From Gordonia rubripertincta (GTDB lineage: Bacteria; Actinomycetota; Actinomycetes; Mycobacteriales; Mycobacteriaceae), in NCBI RefSeq assembly GCF_038024875.1, contig NZ_CP136136.1, positions 1,116,001-1,180,000 of the forward strand: a DNA stretch of 64,000 bases, written 5' to 3'. This document shows, piece after piece, positions 9,275 to 18,204 of this stretch. How positions within the stretch are numbered: the first letter of the stretch is position 1; each line of letters starts with the position of its first letter. The translations under genes were made by a program, and so were the position numbers. The notes below the pieces were generated by a model that saw only the letters and a program-made list of their open reading frames with translations, made no database searches and was not told the DNA's origin.

Positions 9275-10363
9275 GTGACCCACGCAACAACCGATCCGAA
9301 CATTCCGGGCGCTCCACAGGTGATGCGGGCCGGCGTTCTGCACCCGGACCTCTCAGTCGGCACCGAAACCCGCAGGTCACCGCGGCTCGTACGCGGAGAT
9401 GTGCTGGTCGAGGTGCGGGCAGTCGGCGTCTGCGGCTCCGACACCCACTACCTGCGCCATGGACGCATCGGGGACCACGTCGTGGACGCACCGCTCGTTC
9501 TCGGTCATGAGGCGTCCGGGGTGATCGTGGCGGTCGGCGACGGAGTCAGCCCGAACCGTGTCGGCGAACGCGTGTCCATCGAGCCGCAACGACCCGACCC
9601 GACCACCGCCGAGACCAAACGCGGCGACTACCACCTGTGTCCGCACATGGAGTTCTACGCGACGCCGCCGATCGACGGAGCCTTCGCCGAGTACGTCACC
9701 ATCGGAGCCGATTTCGCGCATCCGGTACCGCCGGAGGTCTCCGACGAGGCCGCGGCCCTGTTCGAACCGCTGTCCGTGGGCATCGCCGCACTCCGCAAGG
9801 CGGCGGTCGCGGCCGGCGACTCGATCCTCATCGCGGGCGCCGGACCGATCGGGTTGATGATCGCCCAGGTCGCCCGCGCGTCGGGTCTGGCACGCATCGT
9901 GATCAGTGAACCCGACGAGCAGCGGCGCCGACGCGCAACCGACTTCGGTGCCTCGCATGCGATCGCGCCCGGCGAGGACACCGACCCGGTCGATGCCTTC
10001 GTCGACGCGAGCGGCGTTGCTGCCGCCGTCCGGGACGGAATGACCCGGGTCCGACCCGGCGGTCACGTCGTACTCGTCGGAATGGGTTCGGACACAATGG
10101 AACTACCGGTCACGCTGATCCAGAACCGAGAGCTCGTGGTGACCGGCGTCTTCCGGTATTCCAACACCTGGCCGACCGCCCTTGCCCTTGTCCGGACCGG
10201 CGCCGTTGACCTCGACGCCATGGTCACTGCACGCTTCGGTCTCGACGAGCTCACCGACGCCCTCAACGCCGACCTCCGGCCCGGGAACATCAAGGCCGTC
10301 GTCTATCCCGGCATCTCGGAGTGGCGCGCCGCCGACCAACAGACAGGAGAGGCTCGCCGATGA
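9275..10363 (+). CDS. Zinc-dependent polyol dehydrogenase (sorbitol/xylitol dehydrogenase-like MDR enzyme)
   Basis: Probably oxidises a sugar alcohol to a ketose with NAD+, e.g. sorbitol to fructose or xylitol to xylulose. In 362 residues it shows the catalytic zinc ligands C53 (GVCGSD) and H78/E79 (GHEASG) and a Rossmann motif GAGPIG near 187. The region around residues 110-130 (RGDYHLCPHMEFYATPP) lacks the four structural-zinc cysteines. It resembles sorbitol dehydrogenases, which also lack that site. Translation starts at GTG 9275 (leaderless) or possibly ATG 9323. The stop overlaps the next start as ATGA. The exact polyol is not determinable from sequence. Confidence 0.85.
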   Translation: MTHATTDPNIPGAPQVMRAGVLHPDLSVGTETRRSPRLVRGDVLVEVRAVGVCGSDTHYLRHGRIGDHVVDAPLVLGHEASGVIVAVGDGVSPNRVGERVSIEPQRPDPTTAETKRGDYHLCPHMEFYATPPIDGAFAEYVTIGADFAHPVPPEVSDEAAALFEPLSVGIAALRKAAVAAGDSILIAGAGPIGLMIAQVARASGLARIVISEPDEQRRRRATDFGASHAIAPGEDTDPVDAFVDASGVAAAVRDGMTRVRPGGHVVLVGMGSDTMELPVTLIQNRELVVTGVFRYSNTWPTALALVRTGAVDLDAMVTARFGLDELTDALNADLRPGNIKAVVYPGISEWRAADQQTGEARR

Positions 10364-11835
10364 GTACCCCGCTGAACGCCGAATCGTTGACCCGCATCGA
10401 CGGGGCCGCCGTTCCCGCGTACGACCGCACCGCCGTCACGCCCGGCATCGTGCACTTCGGGGTCGGCGCGTTCCACCGCGCGCACCAGGCCATGTATCTC
10501 GATCGACTGCTAGCAGCGGATCCCGCCGCGAAGGAGTGGGGCATCTGTGGTGTCGGGGTGCGGCCGGCAGATTCCGCGATGCGCGATGCGCTCGTCCCCC
10601 AGGACGGCCTGTTCACGCTCACCCTGAAGCATCCGAACGGTGACACCGAGACCGCCGTGATCGGGTCGATCGTCGAATACCTCTTCGCGCCCGACGATCC
10701 CGAGGCAGTCCTGGAACGCCTCAGCGATCCGGCCACCCGCATCGTGTCGCTGACCGTGACCGAGGGTGGGTACAACTTCTCCCCCACGACCGGCGAATTC
10801 GACGCCACGAACCCCGATATCGTCGCGGACCTCGAGGGCTCGGCACCGCCGGGTACGGTCTTCGGCTTGGTCACCGAAGCACTCGCCCGACGCCGCGAAC
10901 GCGGAATCCCGTCGTTCACCGTGATGTCATGCGACAACATCCAGGGCAACGGACACATGGCCCGGTCGACGTTCCTCGCCTACGCACGGCTCCGCGACGA
11001 GGCTCTTGCCGACTGGATCGAGACGAACACCCGCTTCCCCAACTCGATGGTCGATCGCATCACTCCCGCAACGCCTCCCGATCTCATCGACGAGGTGGCG
11101 GCTCGAACCGGAATCGCCGACGAATGGCCGGTGGTCGCCGAACCCTTCACCCAGTGGGTCCTCGAGGACGACTTCTCGATGGGCCGCCCCGCCCTCGAGA
11201 CAGTCGGCGTGCAGGTCGTCGACGACGTGACGCCCTACGAGTTGATGAAGCTCCGGCTGCTCAACGCCGGACACCAGGCGCTGTGCTACTTCGGATATCT
11301 GCTCGGTTACCGCTACGTCCACGACGCCGCGTCGGACGCGGACATCCGAACACTGCTGCGGCGCTACATGATCGAAGAAGGCAGCACGACGCTGCAGGAG
11401 ATGCCCGGCGTCGACGTCGAGTCCTACATCAACACCCTTCTCGAGCGCTTCGCCAACCCTGCCATCGCCGACACCATTGCCCGGCTGTGCCAGGACTCGT
11501 CCGACCGTATCCCTAAGTGGTTGCTGCCGGTGATCCGCGAACGCCTGGCATCCGGGCAGCGTAGTGAGCTGGCCGCGGCCGTCGTCGCGAGTTGGACCCG
11601 GTACGCCGAGGGGACCGACGAACAGGGCGACCCCATCGACGTCGTCGATCCCCTGGCCGCGGAGCTCGTTCCGCGGGCGAAGCGCTCGCGGACCGATCCA
11701 CTGGCGTTCGTCGCCGACCGCGACTTGTTCGGAACTCTTGCCGACGAAGAGGAATTCACGACGCCGTACCTGGCCGCGCTGGATTCGCTGCGTACCAAGG
11801 GTGCTCGCGCCACACTCACCGAGCTGCTGTCATGA
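10360..11835 (+). CDS. Mannitol dehydrogenase-family polyol dehydrogenase
   Basis: Long-chain NAD-dependent polyol dehydrogenase of 491 residues that should convert mannitol to fructose or D-arabitol to D-xylulose. Family features are an N-terminal GIVHFGVGAFHRAHQAMYLDRLL nucleotide-binding segment (about 30-52), SCDNIQGNG near 190, and the catalytic-lysine region YELMKLRLLNAGHQALCYFGYLLGY near 290-315. AGGAGAGG lies eight bases before ATG 10360, which overlaps the previous stop as ATGA. The gene also overlaps xylulokinase as ATGA. The neighbouring kinase makes D-arabitol 4-dehydrogenase the more attractive activity, by inference. Confidence 0.88.
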   Translation: MSTPLNAESLTRIDGAAVPAYDRTAVTPGIVHFGVGAFHRAHQAMYLDRLLAADPAAKEWGICGVGVRPADSAMRDALVPQDGLFTLTLKHPNGDTETAVIGSIVEYLFAPDDPEAVLERLSDPATRIVSLTVTEGGYNFSPTTGEFDATNPDIVADLEGSAPPGTVFGLVTEALARRRERGIPSFTVMSCDNIQGNGHMARSTFLAYARLRDEALADWIETNTRFPNSMVDRITPATPPDLIDEVAARTGIADEWPVVAEPFTQWVLEDDFSMGRPALETVGVQVVDDVTPYELMKLRLLNAGHQALCYFGYLLGYRYVHDAASDADIRTLLRRYMIEEGSTTLQEMPGVDVESYINTLLERFANPAIADTIARLCQDSSDRIPKWLLPVIRERLASGQRSELAAAVVASWTRYAEGTDEQGDPIDVVDPLAAELVPRAKRSRTDPLAFVADRDLFGTLADEEEFTTPYLAALDSLRTKGARATLTELLS

Positions 11836-13226
11836 CCCTGGTCGCCGGGATCGACTCGTCCACCCAGTCGTGCAAGGTCGTCATCTGCGAGGCCGAGACC
11901 GGGACAGTCGTCCGGTCGGCGAGCGCACCACACCCGGCCGGCACCGAGGTACACCCCGACCGGTGGTGGGATGCCCTGGGCGACGCCGTCTCCGCCGCGG
12001 GTGGATTCGAGGACGTGGCCGCGGTGTCGGTCGCGGGGCAGCAGCACGGGATGGTGTGTCTCGACGCGTCTGGGCGAGTGGTGCGCGATGCCCTGTTGTG
12101 GAACGACGTCCGATCCGCCTCGAGCGCCGTCGATCTGGTCGACGACCTCGGCGGTCCGGGAGTATGGGCGGAGGCGGTCGGCGTGGTCCCGGTCGCCGCC
12201 ATCACCGCCGCCAAACTGCGCTGGCTCGCCGACCACGAACCCGCGAACGCCGATGCCACCGCCGCGGTGTGTCTCCCCCACGACTGGCTCACCTGGCGGC
12301 TTCGCGGGAGCACCGACATCACCGAGCTGACCACCGACCGCAGCGACGCGTCGGGAACCGGTTACTTCGGCGCGGCCACCGGCGAGTATCGGAAAGACTT
12401 GCTGGAGCTGGCTTTTCGCGGGAGAAACCCGCAGCTGCCGACCGTCGTCGGACCAGGTGACCGGGCCGGGACGACTGCCGCCGGGGTGGTCGTCGGACCA
12501 GGTGCCGGCGACAACGCGGCCGCGGCCCTCGGGCTCCAGGCCCGACGCGGAGACGCGGTGGTGTCCCTCGGGACGTCGGGCGTGGTGTGTGCCGTGTCGG
12601 ACACCGCCCCCAGCGACCCCGCCGGCTTGGTCGCCGGTTTCGCCGACGCGACCGGCCGGCACCTGCCGCTGGTGTGCACCCTCAACGGCGCTCCGGTGCT
12701 GGCGTCGACGGCGAAGATGCTCGGCGTCGACTTCGACGAGTTCGCACGGCTCGCCACCTCCGCCGATCCGGGTGCCGGGGGACTGACGATGGTGCCGTGG
12801 TTCGCGGGCGAACGCTCCCCCAATCTCCCGGACGCCACCGGAACCCTCACCGGCATCACCACAGACAACTTCGGTCCCGCGTCGATCGCGCGCGCCGCGG
12901 TCGAGGGGCTCATCTCGTCGCTGGTGTTCTGCCGGGAGAAGATCGAAGAACAGGGCGTGCGCGTCGACCGCATCCTCCTGACCGGGGGCGGCGCGAAATC
13001 AGCTGCGGTGCGGGCGATCGCACCGGCGCTCTTCGGTGGCGAGGTCGAGATCCCCGCCGACGGCGAGCACGTGGCCCTCGGTGCCGCACGTCAAGCCGCC
13101 TGGGCCCTCACCGGCGAGCTGCCGGAATGGGACATGCCCCGCGAAACCCTCTCCGCGACCGCCACTCCTGAGGTGTACGGCCGGTACCGCGAGATCGCGG
13201 ACATGGTCGCCACCTCCGCTCGCTGA
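11832..13226 (+). CDS. xylB: Xylulokinase
   Basis: FGGY-family sugar kinase that phosphorylates D-xylulose with ATP to D-xylulose 5-phosphate for the pentose phosphate pathway. In 464 residues it has the N-terminal ATPase motif AGIDSSTQSCKVVICEAETG, the sugar-binding SVAGQQHGMVCLD near 60, LLWNDVRS near 90, PHDWLTWRLRG near 148, and C-terminal LLTGGGAKSAAVRAIAPALF near 380. MVPWFAGERSPNLPDATG is typical of xylulokinases rather than glycerol kinases. It is the last gene of a three-gene coupled operon, so polyols enter via the ABC importer, are oxidised to ketoses and then phosphorylated here. Confidence 0.92.
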   Translation: MTLVAGIDSSTQSCKVVICEAETGTVVRSASAPHPAGTEVHPDRWWDALGDAVSAAGGFEDVAAVSVAGQQHGMVCLDASGRVVRDALLWNDVRSASSAVDLVDDLGGPGVWAEAVGVVPVAAITAAKLRWLADHEPANADATAAVCLPHDWLTWRLRGSTDITELTTDRSDASGTGYFGAATGEYRKDLLELAFRGRNPQLPTVVGPGDRAGTTAAGVVVGPGAGDNAAAALGLQARRGDAVVSLGTSGVVCAVSDTAPSDPAGLVAGFADATGRHLPLVCTLNGAPVLASTAKMLGVDFDEFARLATSADPGAGGLTMVPWFAGERSPNLPDATGTLTGITTDNFGPASIARAAVEGLISSLVFCREKIEEQGVRVDRILLTGGGAKSAAVRAIAPALFGGEVEIPADGEHVALGAARQAAWALTGELPEWDMPRETLSATATPEVYGRYREIADMVATSAR

Positions 13227-13295
13227 TCAGCAGGGAGCGCAAGCCCACGGTCAGATCGCACGAAACCCGCACTCTGCAGCCGCAGGCGGCGGACC

Positions 13296-14102
13296 ATGGA
13301 CGTCGACGCTCCGACGGCAGGAGAAGCGATGGTCGACTGGGATGGTGCACGGTACGCGGAGGTGAGCGGACTTCAGCGCATGGTTGCCGAGGAGTCGATC
13401 GCCGATCTCACGCTCAGCGGCACCGAGCGGCTTCTCGACGTCGGCTGCGGGGACGGGTTCATCACGATGCTGCTCGCCGACCGATTGCCCGACGGTTCGG
13501 TGGTCGGCGTCGACGCTTCGCACCGGATGATCGAGCGGGCCCTCGCACGTGTGCCATTCGACATGCTGCGGGTCCAGTTCCACGTCGACGACGTGCTCGC
13601 CCTGCCGTTCGACCAGGACTTCGACATCGCCGTATCGTTCAACGCCCTGCACTGGGTCCATGACCAAGGCGAGGCGCTACGACAGATCGCGCGCAGCCTC
13701 GTCGACGGGGGACGGGCGGTGCTGCAGATGGTCTGTGCGACGGACCGGCCGAGCATCGAGGACGTGGCCATGCTGGTCACGTGCGATCCGCCGTGGACGA
13801 GCGATTTCGAGGGATTCACCGCGCCATACGAACACGTCGAACCCGAGCATTTCGGCGAACTCGCCGCGGCCGCCGGGTTCAAGGTCGACGACCTGACCGT
13901 GAAACACCTGTCCTGGCAGTTCGATTCGGTCGACGATTTCCGCGCCTGGTTCGCGGTGGGTGCCTCTGACTGGACGAGCCGACTGTCCGGGGCCGAGACC
14001 GACCGGTTCGTCGGCGCCGTGATCAACCGATACGAGGCGATGGTCGGCGAACCCGCGCTTGTCCGGTTCAGCCAGCTGCGGGCGACACTCGCGAAGCCCT
14101 AG
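13296..14102 (+). CDS. Class I SAM-dependent methyltransferase
   Basis: A 268-residue cytoplasmic methyltransferase. The SAM-binding motif I LLDVGCGDGFITMLL lies near residues 46-60, the acidic end of strand 2 is VVGVDASHRM, and post-motif I FDIAVSFNALHWVHD is typical of trans-aconitate/UbiE-like enzymes. Its overall layout is close to trans-aconitate methyltransferases, but nothing in the sequence fixes the acceptor. ATG 13296 gives the longest protein; ATG 13329 (MVDWDGARY), the conserved beginning of this family, is equally likely. It ends in a strong convergent terminator shared with the aldo/keto reductase gene. Confidence 0.8.
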   Translation: MDVDAPTAGEAMVDWDGARYAEVSGLQRMVAEESIADLTLSGTERLLDVGCGDGFITMLLADRLPDGSVVGVDASHRMIERALARVPFDMLRVQFHVDDVLALPFDQDFDIAVSFNALHWVHDQGEALRQIARSLVDGGRAVLQMVCATDRPSIEDVAMLVTCDPPWTSDFEGFTAPYEHVEPEHFGELAAAAGFKVDDLTVKHLSWQFDSVDDFRAWFAVGASDWTSRLSGAETDRFVGAVINRYEAMVGEPALVRFSQLRATLAKP

Positions 14103-14110
14103 AGACATGG

Positions 14111-14147
14111 CAACGGGCGGGCCACTCGGTCAGTGGCCCGCCCGTTG
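14111..14147. terminator. Bidirectional intrinsic terminator
   Basis: A perfect 16-base-pair stem (CAACGGGCGGGCCACT at 14111-14126 with its complement at 14132-14147) with a five-base loop. It lies between the convergent methyltransferase and aldo/keto reductase genes. Confidence 0.9.
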
Positions 14148-14157
14148 TGCCCACAGA

Positions 14158-14988
14158 TCAGGGCACGTAGTTGAACGTGTCCGGGTCCGGTCCGATGCGG
14201 TCATCGGTGTTGAGTGCGTCGATGGCCGCGACCTCGTCGTCGGACAGCTCGAAGTCGAAGAGCGCGAAGTTCTCCTCGACGCGGGCGCGTGTCACCGACT
14301 TGGGGAACACGATGTCACCGCGCTGGATGTGCCACCGCAACGTCACCTGGGCGGCCGAGCGCCCCTTTGCCTCGGCGATCTCGGCGATCACCGGGTCGTC
14401 GACGACCTTGCCCTGCGCGATCGGCGACCAGGCCTCGGTCGCGATGCCGTGCTGTGAATTGAAGGCACGCAGGGGGTTCTGCGACAGATACGGGTGCACC
14501 TCGATCTGGTTCACGGCCGGAACGACATCGGTCTCGTCGAACAGGCGCTGCAGGTGGGACTGCTGGAAGTTCGAGACACCGATGGCGCGCGCCTTGCCGT
14601 CGGCGTAGGCCTTCTCCAGTGCCTTCCAGGTCTGGACGTAGTCGCCCACCTCGGGCAGCGGCCAGTGGATCAGGAACAGGTCGACCTGGTCGACGCCGAG
14701 GTCGGCATTGGTCCGGTCGAGCGCCTTGAGCGCGTCGTCGAAGTCGTGGAAGCCGTTGTTGAGCTTGCTGGTGATGAAGACCTCGTCGCGGGCGAGACCG
14801 GAATCGCCCAGCGCTTCACCGACGCCCTTCTCGTTGCCGTACATCTCGGCGGTGTCGATGTGGCGGTAGCCCACCTCGAAGGCTGTCAGGGTCGCGGCCT
14901 TCGTGTCCTCCGGCGGTACCTGGAAGACGCCGAAGCCGAGCTGCGGGATGGTGATGCCGTTGTTGAGCGTGATGTTCGGGACTGTCAT
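14158..14988 (-). CDS. Aldo/keto reductase
   Basis: NADPH-dependent carbonyl reductase of 276 residues in the AKR5-like (2,5-diketo-D-gluconate reductase-type) group. It has the catalytic tetrad region YRHIDTAEMYGNEKGVG (Asp and Tyr, about residues 42-58), LFLIHWPLP (His near 107), and the cofactor-binding end GDIVFPKSVTRARVEENFALFDFELSDDEVAAID. I chose ATG 14988 (MTVPNITLNNG) because AAAGGA lies 11 bases upstream and this is the family start; the frame is open to 15123. It appears monocistronic. The natural substrate is unknown. Confidence 0.92.
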   Translation of the reverse strand: MTVPNITLNNGITIPQLGFGVFQVPPEDTKAATLTAFEVGYRHIDTAEMYGNEKGVGEALGDSGLARDEVFITSKLNNGFHDFDDALKALDRTNADLGVDQVDLFLIHWPLPEVGDYVQTWKALEKAYADGKARAIGVSNFQQSHLQRLFDETDVVPAVNQIEVHPYLSQNPLRAFNSQHGIATEAWSPIAQGKVVDDPVIAEIAEAKGRSAAQVTLRWHIQRGDIVFPKSVTRARVEENFALFDFELSDDEVAAIDALNTDDRIGPDPDTFNYVP

Positions 14989-15161
14989 GGGCGATCTGTC
15001 CTTTCGTTGCGGCGAGACGAGAGCGAACCCTCGACGGCGGGTCGCGGGCGATTCGGCCCGGGGCCCGGGTCGCACGACCATGTTCATGTTCAAGGCACGC
15101 CTGGGCGGCGGATATTCCTGCACTCACGATGACCTGGTCAGCGCCGACCTGATCGAGCGTG

Positions 15162-16067
15162 TCAACCCTTCCGGGGGAGGCGGCGCTCCCGTTCTTCGGC
15201 GAGCTGCAATTCTTCGAAGTCGGCGAGCCGGTCACGGGCCGGTTCACCGAGTTCCTTGGTCACCAGCGACACGAGCAGTTCGGCGAGAATGAATCCGTGG
15301 GCCATCGAGTCGAAGGGACCCGGCCCCGTGTGACTGGTCGTGAGGACCGAAGTGGCGTGGGAGGCGAGCGGGGACAGATAGACGTCGGTGACGAGGATCA
15401 GGTCGGCGCCACGATCCACCGCCGTCAGACCCCACTCGATGGTGGTCTGTTGATACCGCCGGTAATCGAACAGGACTGCGACGGTCTTGTCGTCGACATC
15501 GGTCATCGCGGCCATGCGGTCGGCCGAGTTCGGCTGGACGAGAATCACACCCGGGCGCAGCATACGGAGGTACTGGTGCAATTCGGCGGCCAGGACCGAG
15601 GTGAAGCGGCCACCCAGGAGCATCACCCGGCGATCGGTGTCGGCGAGTGCCTCGACAGCGCCGGCCAGATCGGTGCGCGACAGGTTGTTGACGGTCGCGC
15701 GGACCCCCGCGGTGTACAGGGTCAGCGCATCGGCGAGATCGGCGTCATCGGCCGGCCCTGCCCGGCCCGCTCCGGTGTCGTCGGTCGGGTACACGGTGAC
15801 CGGCGAGAACAACCGCGTCTGGACCTCCGCCCGCAGGGACTCCTGGAACGCCCCGTATCCGGGGAACCCGAGTTTGCTCACCAGGCGCAAGGCCGTCGGC
15901 GCCGACACCTGCGCCTCGGCCGCGAGCTGTGCGATGGGAACGAGACCTGCGGTGGGATAGCCGTCGGTGAGGGCGGCGACCACCCGTAGTTCACCGGGAG
16001 CCAGCGATCCGCGTACCTGACGGATGCGTTGCGCGACGGTCCCTTCGAGCGGTGCACCCTGAGCCAT
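15162..16067 (-). CDS. MurR/RpiR-family transcriptional regulator
   Basis: A 301-residue regulator with an N-terminal RpiR-type helix-turn-helix (PIAQLAAEAQVSAPTALRLVSKLGFPGYGAFQESLR, about residues 42-77) and a C-terminal SIS sugar-phosphate isomerase-like domain (VMLLGGRFTSVLAAELHQYL, near 155, and VAVLFDYRRYQQTTIE near 210). It lies divergently from the aromatic-amine dioxygenase operon with 192 bases between. It is therefore a candidate regulator of that operon through the inverted repeat at 16182-16211. RpiR proteins usually sense sugar phosphates, so the pairing is not obvious and remains inference. Confidence 0.87.
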   Translation of the reverse strand: MAQGAPLEGTVAQRIRQVRGSLAPGELRVVAALTDGYPTAGLVPIAQLAAEAQVSAPTALRLVSKLGFPGYGAFQESLRAEVQTRLFSPVTVYPTDDTGAGRAGPADDADLADALTLYTAGVRATVNNLSRTDLAGAVEALADTDRRVMLLGGRFTSVLAAELHQYLRMLRPGVILVQPNSADRMAAMTDVDDKTVAVLFDYRRYQQTTIEWGLTAVDRGADLILVTDVYLSPLASHATSVLTTSHTGPGPFDSMAHGFILAELLVSLVTKELGEPARDRLADFEELQLAEERERRLPRKG

Positions 16068-16181
16068 GGGCGAAGTCTAGTCGGCGCGACGAGCCCCGCC
16101 GGCCGCGAGCGCGCCGAAAGCGACCGCGCCGGCGCATCTTAGACCGTCAAGGGTCCAAGTACCCGGAAACAAACGTTTTAC

Positions 16182-16220
16182 ACGTTACGCCTACACAATC
16201 GCGCGTAACGTATGTAACGT
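16182..16220. promoter_or_regulatory. Inverted and direct repeats upstream of the dioxygenase operon
   Basis: ACGTTACGC at 16182-16190 is matched by its exact reverse complement GCGTAACGT at 16203-16211, 12 bases apart. A third copy of the half-site, GTAACGT, follows at 16214-16220, nine bases from the previous one. The sites lie 40-80 bases upstream of the ATG at 16260 in an AT-richer stretch, so they probably control this promoter. The protein that binds is unknown. Confidence 0.55.
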
Positions 16221-16259
16221 CACTCACATCCCCCGGTTCAGCTCGACCAGGAAGCAGCG

Positions 16260-17606
16260 ATGACCTTGCAGAACAGCCCGTCGCACGCACCCACCACCAC
16301 GTGGGACGCACCGCAGACGACCGCCCCCCTCGATGACCGATGGTCCGATCTCATCCAGCACGATCGCGTACACCGCACTCTCTACGTCGATCCCGCGGTC
16401 TTCGACGAGGAGATGGTGAAGGTCTTCGGCGGTGAGTCCTGGGTGTACCTCGCCCATGAATCCCAGGTACCCGATCCCAACTCGTTCCTTTCGGTCCGGA
16501 TGGGGTTGCGCCCGGTGATCGTCACCCGCGATCGCAAGGGCGGACTACATGCGGTTTTCAACCGGTGCGCCCACCGCGCGGCGACGGTGTGTCGCGAGGA
16601 GTCGGGCACCGCCAAGAGTTTCCAGTGCCCGTACCACGGCTGGACGTTCCGCAACACCGGCGAACTGGTCGGCACACCGTGGCCTCAGGGATACGGCGAG
16701 CTCGACCGAGAACGGTTCGGTCTCACCGTCGTCTCGAAGGTCGAGAGCTACCGCGGGTTCATCTTCGGCACGATGAACGCCGACGCACCCCCGGTCGACG
16801 AGTGGCTCGGACACGCACGCTCCTGGCTCGACTACTGGATCGACCGTTCCCCCACCAGCGAGGTCGTCGTGAAGTCCGCGGCCTACCGCATGGGTTACCG
16901 CGGTAACTGGAAGCTGGCCTTCGACAACGCGGGTGACGGTTACCATCCCGCGTTCTCCCACCGGTCCTTGCTCGAGATGGCCTCGCGCATGGGTGATTCC
17001 AAGGACATGTCGTATTTCGGCAAGACTCCCGACGACGGCCCGATGAAGGTGTACTCGTTGGGCAACGGCCACAGCGTCATCGACCAGCGACCCGTGTACG
17101 AAGGGCAGGGCAGCTTCTGGGCCAACCAACGTCCACAGCCCGGACGCGAACGATTCGAGGAGCAGGTGCGCGCCGACCACGGCGACGATGCCGATCGTCT
17201 CCTCGACCTCGCCATCGGCGCGCAAATCAATCTGAGCATCTTCCCAAATCTCCTGATCATCGGGAATCAGATCCAGGTCGTCGAGCCCCTCGCCGTCGAC
17301 CGCACACAGCTCACCTGGCACGCCACCTCCATCGGCGGCGTTCCCGACGAGATCAACACGATGCGCATGCGTTCCCAGGAAGACTTCCCTGCATTCGGGG
17401 AGCCAGACGACCAGGCCAATTTCGAAGAGGCGCAACGCGGTCTGGCCGCTCCCGAAGCGGAGTGGGTCTTCATGAACCGTGGCCTCGACACCGGCTGGCA
17501 GACCGTCGAACACGACGGTGTGATCCGCAGCGCCGTCACCGACGAGATCCACATGCGCGGCTACTACGAGGAGTGGCAGCGCCGGATGCGAGGAGCGAAC
17601 CGATGA
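16260..17606 (+). CDS. Rieske aromatic-ring dioxygenase, large (alpha) subunit; aniline dioxygenase-type by context
   Basis: Catalytic subunit, 448 residues, that inserts both atoms of O2 into an aromatic ring. Rieske 2Fe-2S ligands are C103-x-H105 (RCAH) and C123-x2-H126 (CPYH). The mononuclear iron site shows D226, H229 and H234 in NAGDGYHPAFSH, where the Asp is the usual electron bridge, with a likely third ligand in GEPDDQANFEE. AGGAAG precedes ATG 16260. The following genes (beta subunit, amidotransferase-like, glutamine synthetase-like, ferredoxin, reductase) match the known aniline dioxygenase gene set. The substrate is therefore inferred to be an aromatic amine, not benzoate or biphenyl. 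Confidence 0.9.
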   Translation: MTLQNSPSHAPTTTWDAPQTTAPLDDRWSDLIQHDRVHRTLYVDPAVFDEEMVKVFGGESWVYLAHESQVPDPNSFLSVRMGLRPVIVTRDRKGGLHAVFNRCAHRAATVCREESGTAKSFQCPYHGWTFRNTGELVGTPWPQGYGELDRERFGLTVVSKVESYRGFIFGTMNADAPPVDEWLGHARSWLDYWIDRSPTSEVVVKSAAYRMGYRGNWKLAFDNAGDGYHPAFSHRSLLEMASRMGDSKDMSYFGKTPDDGPMKVYSLGNGHSVIDQRPVYEGQGSFWANQRPQPGRERFEEQVRADHGDDADRLLDLAIGAQINLSIFPNLLIIGNQIQVVEPLAVDRTQLTWHATSIGGVPDEINTMRMRSQEDFPAFGEPDDQANFEEAQRGLAAPEAEWVFMNRGLDTGWQTVEHDGVIRSAVTDEIHMRGYYEEWQRRMRGANR

Positions 17607-18202
17607 ATCTCGACCGTCTGCCCGACACCTACGCCGACACGTCGTCCTTCTCCTACCACGTCGACACCGACTGGTACGACGAGCTCGACCGCTTCCGTCA
17701 GACCCTTTCCGAGGACTGGCCCGTCTCCCCGCCCACCGAATGGCATGAGGCACAGTCGTTCCTGTTCGCCGAGGCCCGCCTGATCGACAGCGGCCGGTTC
17801 AACGACTGGCTCGACCTGTTCACCGGGGACTGCCTGTACTGGGTGCCGGTCACCGCCGGCGGCGGCGACCCCCGCCGGGAGGTCAGCCATGCCTTCGACG
17901 ATCACCGCCGTCTCACCGATCGCGTCTACTGGCTGCGGACCGGCCTGGCCTACAGCCAGCTGCCACCCTCGCGCACTCGACGCCTCATCACCAACGTCGA
18001 ATGCCTCGACCATCCCGACGGCCTCCGCTACGTCCGGTCCAACTTCGTGATCCACGAGATGCGTGCGGGGACCGCGAAGACCTACACCGGCTGGTACGGG
18101 CACGTACTGCACAAGTCCGGCGGTAAGTGGCGGATCCGACTCAAGTCGGTCAACCTGATCGACTCCGAGCAGTACCACGAGAACCTGACCCTGGTGTTCT
18201 GA
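17603..18202 (+). CDS. Aromatic-ring dioxygenase small (beta) subunit
   Basis: A 199-residue non-catalytic subunit that assembles with alpha as an alpha3beta3 hexamer in this family. It has the SnoaL/NTF2-like fold signature of ring-hydroxylating dioxygenase beta chains: an N-terminal helix, FLFAEARLIDSGRFNDWLDLFTGDCLYWVP (about residues 50-79), a middle TRRLITNVECL strand and an ending KSGGKWRIRLKSVNLIDSE. The correct start is ATG 17603, overlapping the alpha stop as ATGA; the upstream extension is only the alpha gene in another frame. It directly follows alpha. Confidence 0.92.
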   Translation: MNLDRLPDTYADTSSFSYHVDTDWYDELDRFRQTLSEDWPVSPPTEWHEAQSFLFAEARLIDSGRFNDWLDLFTGDCLYWVPVTAGGGDPRREVSHAFDDHRRLTDRVYWLRTGLAYSQLPPSRTRRLITNVECLDHPDGLRYVRSNFVIHEMRAGTAKTYTGWYGHVLHKSGGKWRIRLKSVNLIDSEQYHENLTLVF

Positions 18203-18204
18203 CC

